Assembly: GCA_947561395.2 (NCBI GenBank)
Contig: OX387193.1
Coordinates: 7,192,001-7,256,000 of the forward strand
Direction: 5' to 3'
DNA: 64,000 nucleotides
Source: Buxus sempervirens
Taxonomy: Eukaryota; Streptophyta; Magnoliopsida; Buxales; Buxaceae
In this document: one piece after another, positions 46,731-58,985 of the stretch
Layout: each line of letters starts with the position of its first letter
Numbering within the stretch: the stretch's first letter is position 1
Position numbers and translations under genes: made by a program
The notes under the pieces: model-generated
Seen by the model: the letters and a program-made list of their open reading frames with translations, nothing else
What the model was told of the DNA's origin: nothing
Database searches by the model: none

Positions 46731-48845
46731 ATGGAGGCTTATAGGAGATGGGTTCGGAAGAACAAGGACTATGTCCGTTCGTTGGGCTCTCTGGCCAATG
46801 TAAGCTCTTTCAATTACCACTGCTAGTGCTTCTAGTTTATCATCTGTTATAGTGAATCTGTCAATTCACATGGGGGACTTCTCTTTTGAGTTTGGACTCT
46901 TGGAGTTTGATGGGTGATCTTTGTTATTTTATAGTTCGTTGATGGTGGCTCATTTGAAGATAAAAACCTTCAAACAAATTAATCTTGAACTGTATTTTGG
47001 TTGGTTAGTGATGTTTTCTTATTGAAATTTAATGTGCAGGGATTGACATGGCTTCTCCCGGAATTCGTCGCCACTTCGGAAATCGGAGCAGAAGCAGGTT
47101 TTGTGAAACTTTGGTAACATTGGCTTCGTTTTAGCTTTATATTAATGATGTATGCCACAGAGTTATTGTGTATTTCTGAAGTTTTGTCTCTATGATATAG
47201 CTACCTCTCTACTTGTTATTTGTAAGGAGAAGATCACTATTGACATTGAAGAAAATTGAATTTTCTTGCGCAGTGATGTCAATTACCGGTATATTCACGG
47301 CTATCAATGAACATATAATCGAAATGGTCCCTTCCCGTGTGAATTCTGCCTCTGTAGACCCTCATTCATTCCCTTGGACACTGTCTATATCTATGATCAG
47401 AAACTTGGAAACGTTAGTTGAAGTTTTTGCACAGCAATTATATGGGGATGATAAGAAATGGGATTTCCTTGCCATTACAGAAGCTACTAAGTAAGCCACA
47501 TTTGTACTTAATATTTGTTTCCAGTTCCTCACCAATTGGTTTATTTGTTCTGGTTTTAGAAAGTTTGTTAATCACTTGTTATCTTAATTGCATCAGGGTT
47601 GTAATTAGGATGGTTTTATTGCGTGATAGTGGGTACAAGATGCTTGTCAATGGAGGGGAGACCCCTAATGTAGAAAGCAATCCAAATGCCACAGTATCCC
47701 ATAACCAAAACGGAGCTTTAATGAAGCCTGTGGGAGAGCATAATGGGCATAACCAATGGAATCTGGAAGGAAAGGCATTGTCAGCATTGAACACGTTTGG
47801 AGAGAATGCCAGGACGGTTTCTAACACAACCTGGTCAAACATGCTGCAATATCAGAATGGTTCAACTATGGAGCCTCCAGGTAATAGTTCTTTTAGATCA
47901 TGCTCTATTCGGAAAAAAAGTTGAATGAAAAAATCATGGTGAGGTGATGATAATTCTGAAGTCTTTTATTTATTTAAATGATCTTGCAGGCTCCATGGTG
48001 AAGAGGCATTCGCTTTCTATGGTTTTGTCTAACAAAGGTCTTTATGGCGGCTTATTTATCACAGGGGAGGTCCTGTCCATTGCAAGACCACTTATTTATG
48101 TTCTATGTGTTAGAAAGTATGGAGTTCGGTCATGGATTCCTTGGCTTCTTTCTCTAGCTGTGGATCTCACTGGGATGAGCCTTATTTCAGTTGTTGCTAA
48201 CTCGCAGAGCAGTGATAGCAAACGGCATTTTCCTCTTTCCTCCTCTGAAAAGGATGAGGTGATTGTTTTTGAGGCCCTTGCCTTGTAAATATTTTAAGTG
48301 AAAGTTTTTCATCAAGATTAGGATAGTTCAAGCACATTTTACACATTCTGAGGGCAGTCTTCATTTAACAATGTGATGTTTCCCTATGGTAATGTTATTG
48401 TTGGACTAAATTTTATTCACATGATACTGGCTAAACTTAGATGAAAAGGCGAAAGCTATTATTGGCGCTTTATCTCATGAGAGATCCATTCTTTGGCAAC
48501 TATATCAGGTACTAGTAGGTACTTTCATCATGTTAATTCTATATTGTTATATGCAGTTTCATTGTTGGACATTTTTGTTTATATATCCAATAAATATTTC
48601 AGTCAAAGACTTGAAAACACTGGGAAGGTCTTGGAACCTGTACCGATTATTGGATTTCTTACAGGTGTGTTTGATCTCTTCTTTTGGTCACTTGAGTCTT
48701 TCTGCTGCTTTGCTGTGCTGGATTTTAGTTTTAAACTTATTGGCTTTTAATTGAGCAATTTCATGTTTATATTACATGTGCAGCTAAAGTGCTTGAGCTT
48801 ATTATTGGCTGTCAGACACGGTTCACTTACATGTCAGGATCATAG
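46731..48845 (+). CDS. PEX16: Peroxisome biogenesis protein 16 (PEX16/SSE1)
   Basis: PEX16 is a membrane peroxin that recruits membrane proteins to peroxisomes and the ER; in Arabidopsis loss gives shrunken seeds. Eight GT-AG exons close in frame: 46731-46799, 47040-47097, 47274-47490, 47597-47880, 47990-48258, 48441-48508, 48603-48664 and 48784-48845. They give 362 aa (367 in Arabidopsis). Conserved segments are MEAYRRWVRKNKDYV, NGLTWLLPE, FTAINEHIIEMVP, DSGYKMLVNGGETPN, WNLEGKALSAL, ARPLIYVLCVRKYGVRSWIP, LYLMRDPFFGNY, PVPIIGFLT and the C-terminal RFTYMSGS. Hydrophobic stretches around IPWLLSLAVDLTGMSLISVV fit its membrane location. The ATG at 46731 gives the family N-terminus. I see no defects. 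Confidence 0.95.
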
Positions 48846-49499
48846 TAGATGAATTCCAAAGAATTGTACTTCAAATTCTGCACTGTTGATGGTGAAGCAA
48901 CCCTCCTGCTTTATGGAGTTTTTCCTTTTGTCTTCTCAATATTTACAATTTTGATTTGTCTACAAAATTTGGATCTCGTGTAATTGATATGCCTATTTCA
49001 TAAAGTTCAGTTACAAGGTAAATTGTTTTGTCACATGCATTTTACTCTAGGGAATAATTTCACCGCATGTGTTTGCATTCATATGTATGTATTCGTTTTT
49101 ATGCAGAGTGATCATTTCAACTGAGAATGATTGTTAAATTGAATTTCTTTTCTGTCTTTTATTTTAATTTTGTTTTCTTTATCACATTTTTTCTTTTATT
49201 TTCTATATTTTTTTCATTTTGTCTATATGGTATTTCTAATTTTTTGTACTGGAGGATAAGTCAAGAAGGAGCTTACATGCTCTATATATTTGAAAAGGGA
49301 AAAATACAGTCCCAAAGGATATCTTGCCATGCTGATTATAGTGATACGTGAGGAGTGTGATGTCATTTATTAAAGTATTTGAACATTTGTTGGTATGTGA
49401 ACTAGCAAAATATGTTTGGTGCAGTTGTGTTAGAGTACAACATTTGATGTACTGATTCTAAATGTGGGGGATGATTCCTCTGCGTGTGAGTGTGAGTTT

Positions 49500-51060
49500 G
49501 TAACTTCGAAGAACCGTTTGAGATATTTGGGTCCTTGGTTAGGGCTTAATCGTAAAGTTCTGTGGTATTGGGATCTTGAAATTGAAAATTTTGACTCTAG
49601 ATGGGCAAGGTGGTAAATGACTGCTTATTCTTAGGTGGTTGGAAGACATTGATTAGTTAAACTGTTACTAATCTTCCCATATCTGTTTTTAGAATTTCTG
49701 TGGGTATAGAAGAAAATTGGACAGAGCTTAAATGTATTTCGTGTAGGAGGGACGGAAAAGAAAGAAAAGGTCATCTGGTTAGATGGGAGATTGCATGGAA
49801 GGATAAGAGGGAGGGTAACATTAGAAAATTTTGGGACTCAAGCACTGGGTAAATGGTTATGGACTTTTTTTTTTTTGGGGATAACTAATGAGGCATCTGT
49901 ATTAAGAGAGAAATTTACGGAAAATACTCAGTTGCTCATGAGAGATCGGTGAAATTGGTTATCAAGTTCCAACTCTAACAGTGATAACCTGTGGTATTCA
50001 GTAATTCAAAAACAAGCATGGAGTTACTCCAAGCGGTTGATAAAAATCCTAGAGCTAGAAAGCCTAGAATGCCTCATCCCACTCCTTTTTGTCTCTTCGG
50101 GCTGGAAAATTAGTCACAAGGTCTGTTTTTAAAGGATCTGAGGAGGGTGGTGATACCCTAAAAGCTCAGATTCTCAGATGAATAGAAAGGAAGGCCTGCT
50201 TCTTAGTTATTACCCTTTGTCATGGACTTTTCTCTCATCTCTGCCTTTTCATAAGGACACTAAGCTTGCAAATATGACTGAGTTGCCTTGTATGAGCACC
50301 TTAGAGGCGTTATGTTGATCCTTCTCAACATCATCCAAATTTTAGTCTTCGAATTCATGTTTACTAATGGAGGCGTGTGCAATAATGCAGGTACACAAAA
50401 CAGAAACGGTTATTGGGGGCATATGCATACTGCACGTGCATACCACAAACTGTTTGGTTGCTGGCACATGTGTATTGCGCGCACATAGGAGTAAGTTGGG
50501 GGTAAGATGTAAGGTTGTTGCTAAAGGATGTTAAAGTTTTTTAAACTTTCAGGGGTAGGTTATGAGGAAAGCAAGGTCAGAGTATTTTGGATTTGCTTTG
50601 TGATAGTAATCGATGTTTCTCTTGCAGATATTATACTAACTCTTCTCTAACTCTCTTAGCTCAGAACCTTCTGATGTCCGTCATGATAAGTTTTTGACAT
50701 TCGGATTCCGTCTAAGGTTAAAGCTTGTGTTTGGTTAATAACTTATGACTAGATCGACATGAATTATACACTTCAGAATGGAAGACACATGGTGTTCTTC
50801 CTTCAGGTGTGCATGATGTTCACAGCAGTCACAGGAATTTTATACTTGTTTCTACTTTTTCTGGTAAGCTGGTTGGTATAGTGTGTCTTTCTTCACAGAT
50901 TTCTGTTTGAGCGAATTATGCAATGAGATACTAGGGGGCTTTGGACTCGGTGGAATGGAATGGACCAGTGGGAAGGTTTTTCGGCAGATGGAGAACTTTT
51001 ACATAATTCGAGCTATATGGATTGCCAGGAACAGGAGGAATTTTTTTTTTTAATTTGGGG
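49500..51060 (+). mobile_element. Decayed LINE, 3' part of ORF2
   Basis: Pieces of a plant L1-type ORF2 occur in order but in several frames with stops. RLRYLGPWLGLNRKVLWYWD (late reverse transcriptase) is near 49515, DGKERKGHLVRWEIAWKDK near 49755, the zinc-binding-region segment KVKACVWLITYD near 50715, and AIWIARNRRNF near 51022. The family equivalents are KYLGLPLG, DGKxxxHLVKWE, KVKxFVWL and AIWxERNRRIF. The 5' part is missing and the borders are approximate. Confidence 0.65.
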
Positions 51061-53072
51061 GGTGGATAGAACACATTGCTGTCAACGGTTCATTGAAGAG
51101 ATCTTATTTTCAGTTTCACTGGGCAAGTGTCCCCTGTTGTTTCAATTGGAGCATGTTAGCAAAAACAGGTATTCCTGTTTCTGATGTCGTGCATGATTGG
51201 AGCATAGTCGCAAGATTGTCTTGGGCAGGGGGAGTGCCTTCAATTTTGTTGATCCCTGTTTGGAAAATTAAGCTAAATATCATTGTTGTTCTCTTGGCAT
51301 CCCTGGCCTGTTGAGGAGCAATTGTTCACACATTCTTGGGGCAGATTTATGTGAGAGGAGCATATCCGAGCAGAGAAAATGGAAAATGGAAAATGGATTT
51401 GCTCTCAAATCCAAGAGAGGAGAGGGGATTACATATCTGGATCTATTAGTGAAGAAAGCTGTCTCCTGGATGTAGGGCTTTTGTGATTTCAAATGTCACA
51501 TTTATATGCTTGGCCAGATTCTTGTCATCATACTTGAACAATTGGTTCTTTAAGTTTCCTAAATGGGAAAAGAGCTCATCAGACAGACTTGAAAGAGATG
51601 GAATTCGGAGGAAGGTTGTGTTTAAGGCGTGTCTGGGAACTGAGCTTTTAGTTTGGTTTTTCTACATGACTTTGTATCATTTTAGGTTGTCCTTACTCCC
51701 TGGTTTCTGAATTGTGATCTCTCCCTGGATTTATCACTTGTACTGCTTTCTCTTTCATAATATATATTATTTACTAAAAGGGTGAAGGAGGAAGAATATA
51801 AAGGGGGTGCTATGTGCTAACTTCATTCTTACATTTTCAGGAGGGAAATGTGGTGATGCCATATATGCTTCACCTTTGTATTGTTTTCCTTTTTTAGCCC
51901 TTCTGTCTCAGTGAGGAAGAGCTGAGGGGAGTATCTTTTATACCATAGGGATATACTATTTTTGCATCATGATGATATTGAGGGAGTAGAAAAATATGTT
52001 TAATATTTCCATCCAGTTTAGTAACTAGTTAATTGTTCATTTATTTCTTTAAGATATTTTTGAGGACTTGTTTATCTTCATTCTGGAATGACATTTTGTT
52101 TTCATCTCTTGAACTAGTCTTTCTTATATGTCTCTTCTTTGTCTCATGCTGTCTAAAAGTGGTAGTTTCACTTTTTTTTTTTACTAATATTTATCCCAAT
52201 TTTTAGCAATTTGCTAAGACAAAATAGATACACTTTGGAAGGAGTCTAAATATCCTTAAGAACTCTGAATTTTTCCATCTTATACTAAGAGGAAAGGGTA
52301 GTGAACCTACAATTTTCCCTTTTTCCTCTTTTCTTCTGTTCTATTCAATTGTTCTATGGACAAGACCACACTACTCAAACATTGAATCTTCAATGGGGCT
52401 TTACTCCGTCTGCTTCCACACCCGAAGGTAAGAGGGAAGGATAAGACCAAAAGTGTAACGATCCTAAATGTTACAGTACTTAACCAACCAAATCTCCATA
52501 AATCCTGAGGCTTTTTAGAGCAATGATTAGGTACGTAACAGATGGTATAGGAGCTGTCAACCATGTCTCAAGTTCGAGTCACAAAAAGGGCGATCTACAG
52601 GTTTGATTAAAATGCCTTGATATTATATATATGCATGGTGATAAGTCATTGAATGCTAATAGGTGAGTGGAGTTGCGAAAAGAGAGGGTAACCATCGGAT
52701 TAGTGTTGATAAAGTAGGTTGCTGTGGACTTCAGTTATGGGAATCTGGTGGAATGTTACTATTCTAAATGTTAAATGCGTAACTAACGAAGTGTCAATAC
52801 CACGCCAAGGATATTGTCCCCATTAAAATGGGGGTTATGGCTGTTTCCTGAAAATCTCCGTTCTCTTTGCAGTTAAAGCAGACCACATCTTGGGTTTAAT
52901 CCATTACTCAATTCAAACATCCGGTTAATCTTTAAAGCTATGATTTACGATTTTTAGATTTTGCTATCTATTAGATGATATTTAGAACAGATTATTCTAG
53001 TATATGAAGAACTGATGGGGTGCAAACTACTCAACTTTCTTCAGAGAACAAACTTGTGCACTAAAAATACCA

Positions 53073-53388
53073 AAGGCTTTGTTTGTTTTTGCTTCTTAAA
53101 GGTATTTTTGTTTTGTTTTTAAAATAAAAAAAGTACTTTCAAAAAAGAAAAAAAGCAATGTTTTCTTTTGTGAACTTTAATTCTTACTCGAAACAGAAAA
53201 GCGACATTTTTGTGTCTTGAGAAGAATCAATAAATCGTTGTTTCTTAATAAAAGCAGAAAACCTTTTTTTTTTTTATCTTTCTCCAAATGATCAAAATTT
53301 TATGAAAAAATTATTTTTTTTTTATAAATTTTTTGGCCTTTTTTTGAAACTTTGACAGCGTTTTTGAAAGCAAATAAAAACAAAGCCT
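53073..53388. mobile_element. hAT-type MITE
   Basis: The ends AGGCTTTGTTTGTTTTTGCT and AGCAAATAAAAACAAAGCCT are inverted copies. The interior is T- and A-rich with TACTTTC and GAAAAGC strings. The end sequence is typical of plant hAT MITEs. No clear 8-bp duplication. Confidence 0.55.
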
Positions 53389-53399
53389 AACAATTTGGG

Positions 53400-54550
53400 T
53401 CCTGCACTCGGCCCAAATTTTAGTGGATATGTTAGGCCCTGCATTAGTTGTTGACCATCGTCACGAAGATGAAAGAGGTATTTACATCATGCGGCTCATG
53501 TCGTCCGATTTTTGGAGTGGAAGTGAGATTGTTCCACGATAATAACATAGCTTGTGCACCACTAAATCCCTTTTGCCCTTTACAACCCGCCAAAAAAAAA
53601 AAGGGGGGAAAAAACGTGTAGTGTGCCTTTCGTGTTTCCTCTGATTGTCTGCGATTGTGTACGCCGTACGAAGTCGGACACGCGCGTTGCGTGGACCACC
53701 ACGTGAGCCCCCTCCGGTCCCACATCCCAAGGACGGGACCAATTCAGCGATTGGGTCGAGGTCATCCCGACGTGGCCTACGAGATGCGGGTCCCACTCCA
53801 ATGGACGGCTCCCTTCACGTAGTGGTGGTGGTGGTGGTGGATGGGTCCCCTCTCTAACTTCGCATCCCCACCACGGCCACCATCTTTACCACCTCCACAG
53901 ATGGCCCCCACTATGTGGCTTGTGCTTGGCCCACATATTTGTGGCCTTGTCATAACATTTGTCTTGTTTAAATTTAAATATAAAATTATTTTTTTTACAG
54001 CCATCGCTTAACGCTAGTAACACTGTAGTGGGGCCCACCACGAACGCTGCGGAGTGTTGGTGGCCATCGCCAGCCTGGTGGGGGCGCCTTTAGGGTCCCA
54101 CCGTCTAACGCATGCAACAAAGTTGGTGTGCGCGGGTTACAGCGGAATGGCATTATAGAGCTTTTGCTTGCTTGTGGTTGTGGGTCAGGGAGCCCTTTTC
54201 TGGGTTCCATCTCCCCCACACGCATGCAGATATGGAGAAAGAAGGCCTCCTCCGGTTTGGATTTATTTTCCAATGAGTTGTTGTCAAGAGTAAAACAAAA
54301 ATATTTTTTATAAAATTTTGAAGAAAAGTTAAAAAGAAAAAAAAAGAAAAGAAAAAGAACTGTGTTGATTTTATTATTATTATTATTTTTTTACTTAATT
54401 TTGCTTGACGTGAGAATGACAATAAGGACTCATCTAGTACATTCCTCAGTACCATCCATGAAACGCATGGTTCCAGCCTTCCAGGCCCTTTTTCAATTGA
54501 GGGACCCACACCCCAAACAAAATTCCAACTGGTGGTACCACTGGTTTTTA
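53400..54550. other. GC-rich non-coding block with GGNCCCAC sites
   Basis: This block contrasts with its AT-rich surroundings and has no credible gene. It includes a short GGT run at 53820-53838. The class I TCP-type sequence GGNCCCAC or its inverse occurs at 53716, 53789, 54028/54031 (overlapping), 54094 and 54502. It could be an old promoter or a GC-rich repeat. Confidence 0.4.
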
Positions 54551-54940
54551 ACATTGAAGCATTAATACCAATATCTATATATACTATCTATAATGGGAAT
54601 AGGCTCCTTAGGAAGCGTGCCAAACAAAATACACAGTTTTCCAAAACAGCCCTTACGCACTATTGAAAAGATATATTAATAAAAAGGGTAAAATTGTTAA
54701 TTTGCCTCAATTTTTTTTTCAAAGCTTACAATCAATTTTGTAACTATTTCCTTCCACGTTCTCCCTCCTCCCTTCCCTCCTTACACACGTGTGGTATTGC
54801 ACGTGCACCTTGCTAGTTGATATAAAAATAATTCACATATTTTCACCCATGCAATTAAGACTAAGAATTCTTTTTAGAAGTATCAATGTGTTCTCATGAA
54901 AAAATAAATAGGGAAAATTTCTGATTTATTTTTTAACCAG

Positions 54941-55102
54941 ATGGATAAGATAGATGAATTTAGGCTTCTTATTTATGACACTAATTGTATCACGTATACA
55001 TATCAGGAGGGAAATAATGTTGTTGATGCATTAGTGAGTAGGGCTTATAGTGATGGTGTTAAGATTCTTGAAGGTCTCTCAATTCCTAGAAAGGTACTTT
55101 AG
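54941..55102 (+). mobile_element. LINE RNase H remnant, 53 codons
   Basis: The frame reads MDKIDEFRLLIYDTNCITYT and continues YQEGNNVVDALVSRAYSDG to a stop. YQEGNNVVDALVSRA fits the end of the LINE RNase H domain (YxEGNxxADALA). No other LINE parts adjoin it. Confidence 0.55.
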
Positions 55103-58059
55103 TTGGTCCAAAAGGATGGAACGGGCAGGGTGCCACTTGGGATAGTGGTAGAGCCTTATGATTTTTATATTCAAGATATGGGTTAAAGACCTGTACTTAC
55201 CAAATTGAAGGGAGAATGTTGAACAGCTTGTCTCCAGCTAAGATATTTCGAGTTGTTTAAGTTGCTGCCATATAAAGCTCGTGGGTCTCCCCTCTAAGGC
55301 GTTTATCTTTGGCCGGCAAATCCCCTCTAAAATCCCATTCCTTGAGAAGGTAAGTATCATCAATGTGTATTTGTATATTAAGCTATTCACGAGGTGAGAA
55401 GTGCCTGTAATAAATGAGAGCGTTTCACCTGGAGCCACTCAGTGGTGCCAATGTGAAACACACAGATGGATGCCCATGTCAGGAGGGGGCCCCACACATT
55501 CAAATTTCATCCCAGCCGGTGGTTTCACGGAACCACCGGATTTTGGCTCTAGAGGAAATGCTTTCGTAATAAATGTACAAGAAAAAAAAAAGAAAAAAAA
55601 ACAAAGATGGCAAGATAATGAGTGATTCTATGGTTAAAAACCTGCGAGGTTTACTGAAAGGATCAAAATCCAATAAGAAGAAGACTCATTGACGGGGTCC
55701 TTCCAGCTTCAACTGAAGAAATTTGAATTTCTATACGATTAAGGGAAGACTTTTTTTTTTGGTAATGACGATTAAGGGAAGACCAGTGTAAAGTCTATTG
55801 TAGAAAGTGATTACTCAGACAATTAACAACCGGTTGGTAAGGTCAGACCATGCGAAACCATTACGTTGGTTCCATTTTTTTGACCAGCAAAAAAGCTTTG
55901 GAAGAAAAACCCCATTGTCAAGTTAGTTGGACCAGTTGATTCCGGTCAATGACCAGTCACCCTTTTGTCAAATTGGATCAGCTTATTTTTGAGTGAACTC
56001 GGTCAAGCTTTCAACAACACACCAAAATAATAATAATAAATAAATAAATAAATTTAAAAATCAACGAGTTAAGACCGGGTCATTGCCCGACCAGATTTCT
56101 CATGGATGCGAGTGATCCAGCCATGTTTTTGAAACAATCAACCCTTTCATTTTCTTTTCTTTCTTTTTTTTTTTTTAATCTTTTTTCTTTTTGTTTTTAT
56201 TTTTATTATTATTAATGGGAAATGTAAGGAATTTACTTCCATTATAGGTAATCCATGTCTACAAAGTAGGAAGAGGGCTAAATGGAATCCCAAGTCAAAA
56301 CCCACATCATTTTATACCTAGTGGGCATGGACATATTTCTATACAATCCAATTAACTATAAAAATGTTAACATCATTTGATAAGGCTGAAATATTATATG
56401 TAAAATAGTTTGGATATAATCTCTTCTCTATTTTAAGCACATTGGAATTGCCTTCTAAACTGTTTTGAGTTTATGGAAATAAAATAATCTACATACTTTC
56501 AGTCATTAGGATTAAGAATTGTTTGTACAGAAATTCTCTAGAAGCCTCCCATGGTTTCAACATTTAATATGTTCTTCGGAAATAATAAAGTAAAAACTAG
56601 ATGAGCCAAATAGTGGGATCTAGGCTTCTTTTTTATACTAAATCAGGATTAATCCTATCACAACTAGAATTTTTAATTTATCTATCCTAGCACCAATAAG
56701 ATTAGACGATAACTAGGATAAGTCAAATAAAACGCTGTTTATGCGTATTTCACTATAACCCACTTCCCAGTTATTTAGGAAACGAAAACAAAAATATACA
56801 TGTAGTATTGTGCCACTTTAAGTCTCCTAAACGAGATTTGTACAATAATATAAGGATTAAAATTAAAATAGGCATTCAAACACCATATAATGACATATGT
56901 AGAATGAGTTCACATTATTTTGGATGTGAATGGATCTATCCTGTCATCATCTTATACAAGGGAAGACAAGAGATTTTGGCTCGACATTTGGTTTCTTAAG
57001 AATGCCACCTTTGCTTGTGCCTATTACATTAGAATGGTTTTAATAATTTTAAAATACTATTATGTTCCCCGAATAAATACCCAAATCTAATTTCTATCTA
57101 TATTGCAGTACACACATTCTTCTACTAGTCTATATATAAAAGATTAGAGTAATTCAAGAACTTGTAATTATTTGGTTGATAGGTTTAACCTTAGAAATTA
57201 GAACTTTGATAAAAATAATTCGACATTTTTCAAGCATAAAGAAATATAAGAAGTTGATATTGGATGGGCCTTACTTGAATCTCCATACAAAAGATCATAG
57301 TAATTAAATAAATTTCGGTTTTTTGATTCACACATTTAATTTTATAACATTGGGAGCTGAACTTGAACACAACCAAATTAATAAATGGATCAACTCGAAC
57401 CCATTTAATCGGGTTGGATTTGAATTGACGATTTCTCAACCCTACTAACAGGTTGACTCTGTTCAACCCATTTAGCCATCAACCCGTTTACAATCTGTCC
57501 GAACCTGACACATTGCCACCTCTAGCTATGCGTAATTTGCCTTCTTTTTATTTTTTATTTTTAATAGTAACAAAAAGTCCAAGCTTCAAATAAAGATCAA
57601 CGCTAAGTTTAATGTATATTCTACTTGCTTAAAGTCCCTTTTCAACCAAAGCGAGTAAGAAAGAAAAAGAGCAGCAGAATAGGGTCATTAAGGGTTCAGA
57701 TCACCTATAACCACTTCCAATAATATATTCGTAAAGGTTGATTTTAATTTTTAATAAAATGGAGGGCTTCCGCTTTGAAGTCTAGCCTTCCGTTTGAATC
57801 TTGAATTCATCCAAAATGAACCCGGAAAGACTTGGAGAACTTCTTCAGTTTCAACCCAAGCGGTCTACCCCTGCTTGAAAGACTCTTCAATATGCGCCAA
57901 ATAGAAAGGATTAAGGATTAGCTTATACATTACAGCATGGAGTGGCACTTGCACATACACATTAAAACCGATTACATAAGTTATTAATAGGTAGTTTTAT
58001 TAGTGGATATGGGTGCTCTAAAAAATTTTCAATGGAAACCTTGATGAATAATTATTTTA

Positions 58060-58985
58060 GGGGCACGGCACAACACAGCCCGTTTTAAGTGTGCCTGGGT
58101 CGGCCCAGGCACGCTATTGGGCCGGCACGGCATGGACCGTAACCCTAGCCATGCTGTGCCGGGCCTTAAATATGGAGCCTGTGGCCTATTAGGGCACGGC
58201 TCGCCAAGCATGCCAATAGCTAGCCATTTTCCCCCCAAAATGGTGCAAAAAGTATTTTTTTTACAATTTTACCCCCCTAACAGCCATATTAGGGGAGTAT
58301 ACTTGTAATTGACTGTAAATGGCCATTTCTACCCTTCCAACAACTAAATAACAATCATATTTGAGGGTAGAGGTCGTAAAATGCCACTTTTGATTTTCTA
58401 TAAATAGGCGTAACCCTTCCCACTCTAAACCATGCCTCTTCTAATCTCTTCTTACTTTCTTAGAGTCTTGTTTAAAGTTTGGCCAATGGCCGGTAGACTC
58501 AATAGAGTGCTAGATCACATATTGGTTGGGGTCCCTAGGCCAACCATTGGCCAAACTTTTAACGAGAGTCTAAGAAAGTTATAATTTTTTTTTTGTTTCC
58601 TTCATTTTCTTCATAGAGTCATGTTTAGTGATTTTGCTAATGGCCGGCAGCGTCATAGTGCTCCTTGAGTTCGACCGTTAGCAAATCACTGAACAAACCT
58701 CTTCACGTCTACATAGGAGTTGCAAAAGTGTTACTTGCCTCGATTACTGTTTGGACAGCCAAGCAATAATCGAAGCAATTAACACTTTTGCAACTCCTCA
58801 TCTCGGTACTGTTCAAGAGGTAAGTAACTTTTTTTACTATTTTCTCAAAAAAAAAAAATTTTTGCAAAAAACTACCCCAGGCTAGGCATGGCATAGCACG
58901 GCTCAGCCCTAACCTTGCCACGAGTTGGGTCGTGCCTGGGTTTTCCTTGACGGGTCGGGCACAGCACCTGTTTAGCAACCCTAGG
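58060..58985. mobile_element. hAT-like remnant with three serial hairpins
   Basis: The outer parts are GGCACGGCAC/GGGCCGGCACGG-type strings (58060-58200) and their inverses (GGCTAGGCATGGCATAGCACG and GGTCGGGCACAGCACC, 58878-58970), as in many plant hAT derivatives. Between them lie hairpins at 58454-58578, 58623-58700 and 58715-58798. No transposase coding seen. The right end GTTTAGCAACCCTAG lacks a clear left partner, so the left end may be lost. Confidence 0.5.

Noticed and set aside
52430-52610. tRNA- or SINE-like segment with GTTCGAGTC
   Set aside because: It has a B-box-like string but no convincing A box at the right distance and no tRNA fold.
53444-54273. Several overlapping frames of 70-104 codons in the GC-rich block
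   Set aside because: They overlap on both strands, show no domain, and reflect the low stop frequency of GC-rich DNA.
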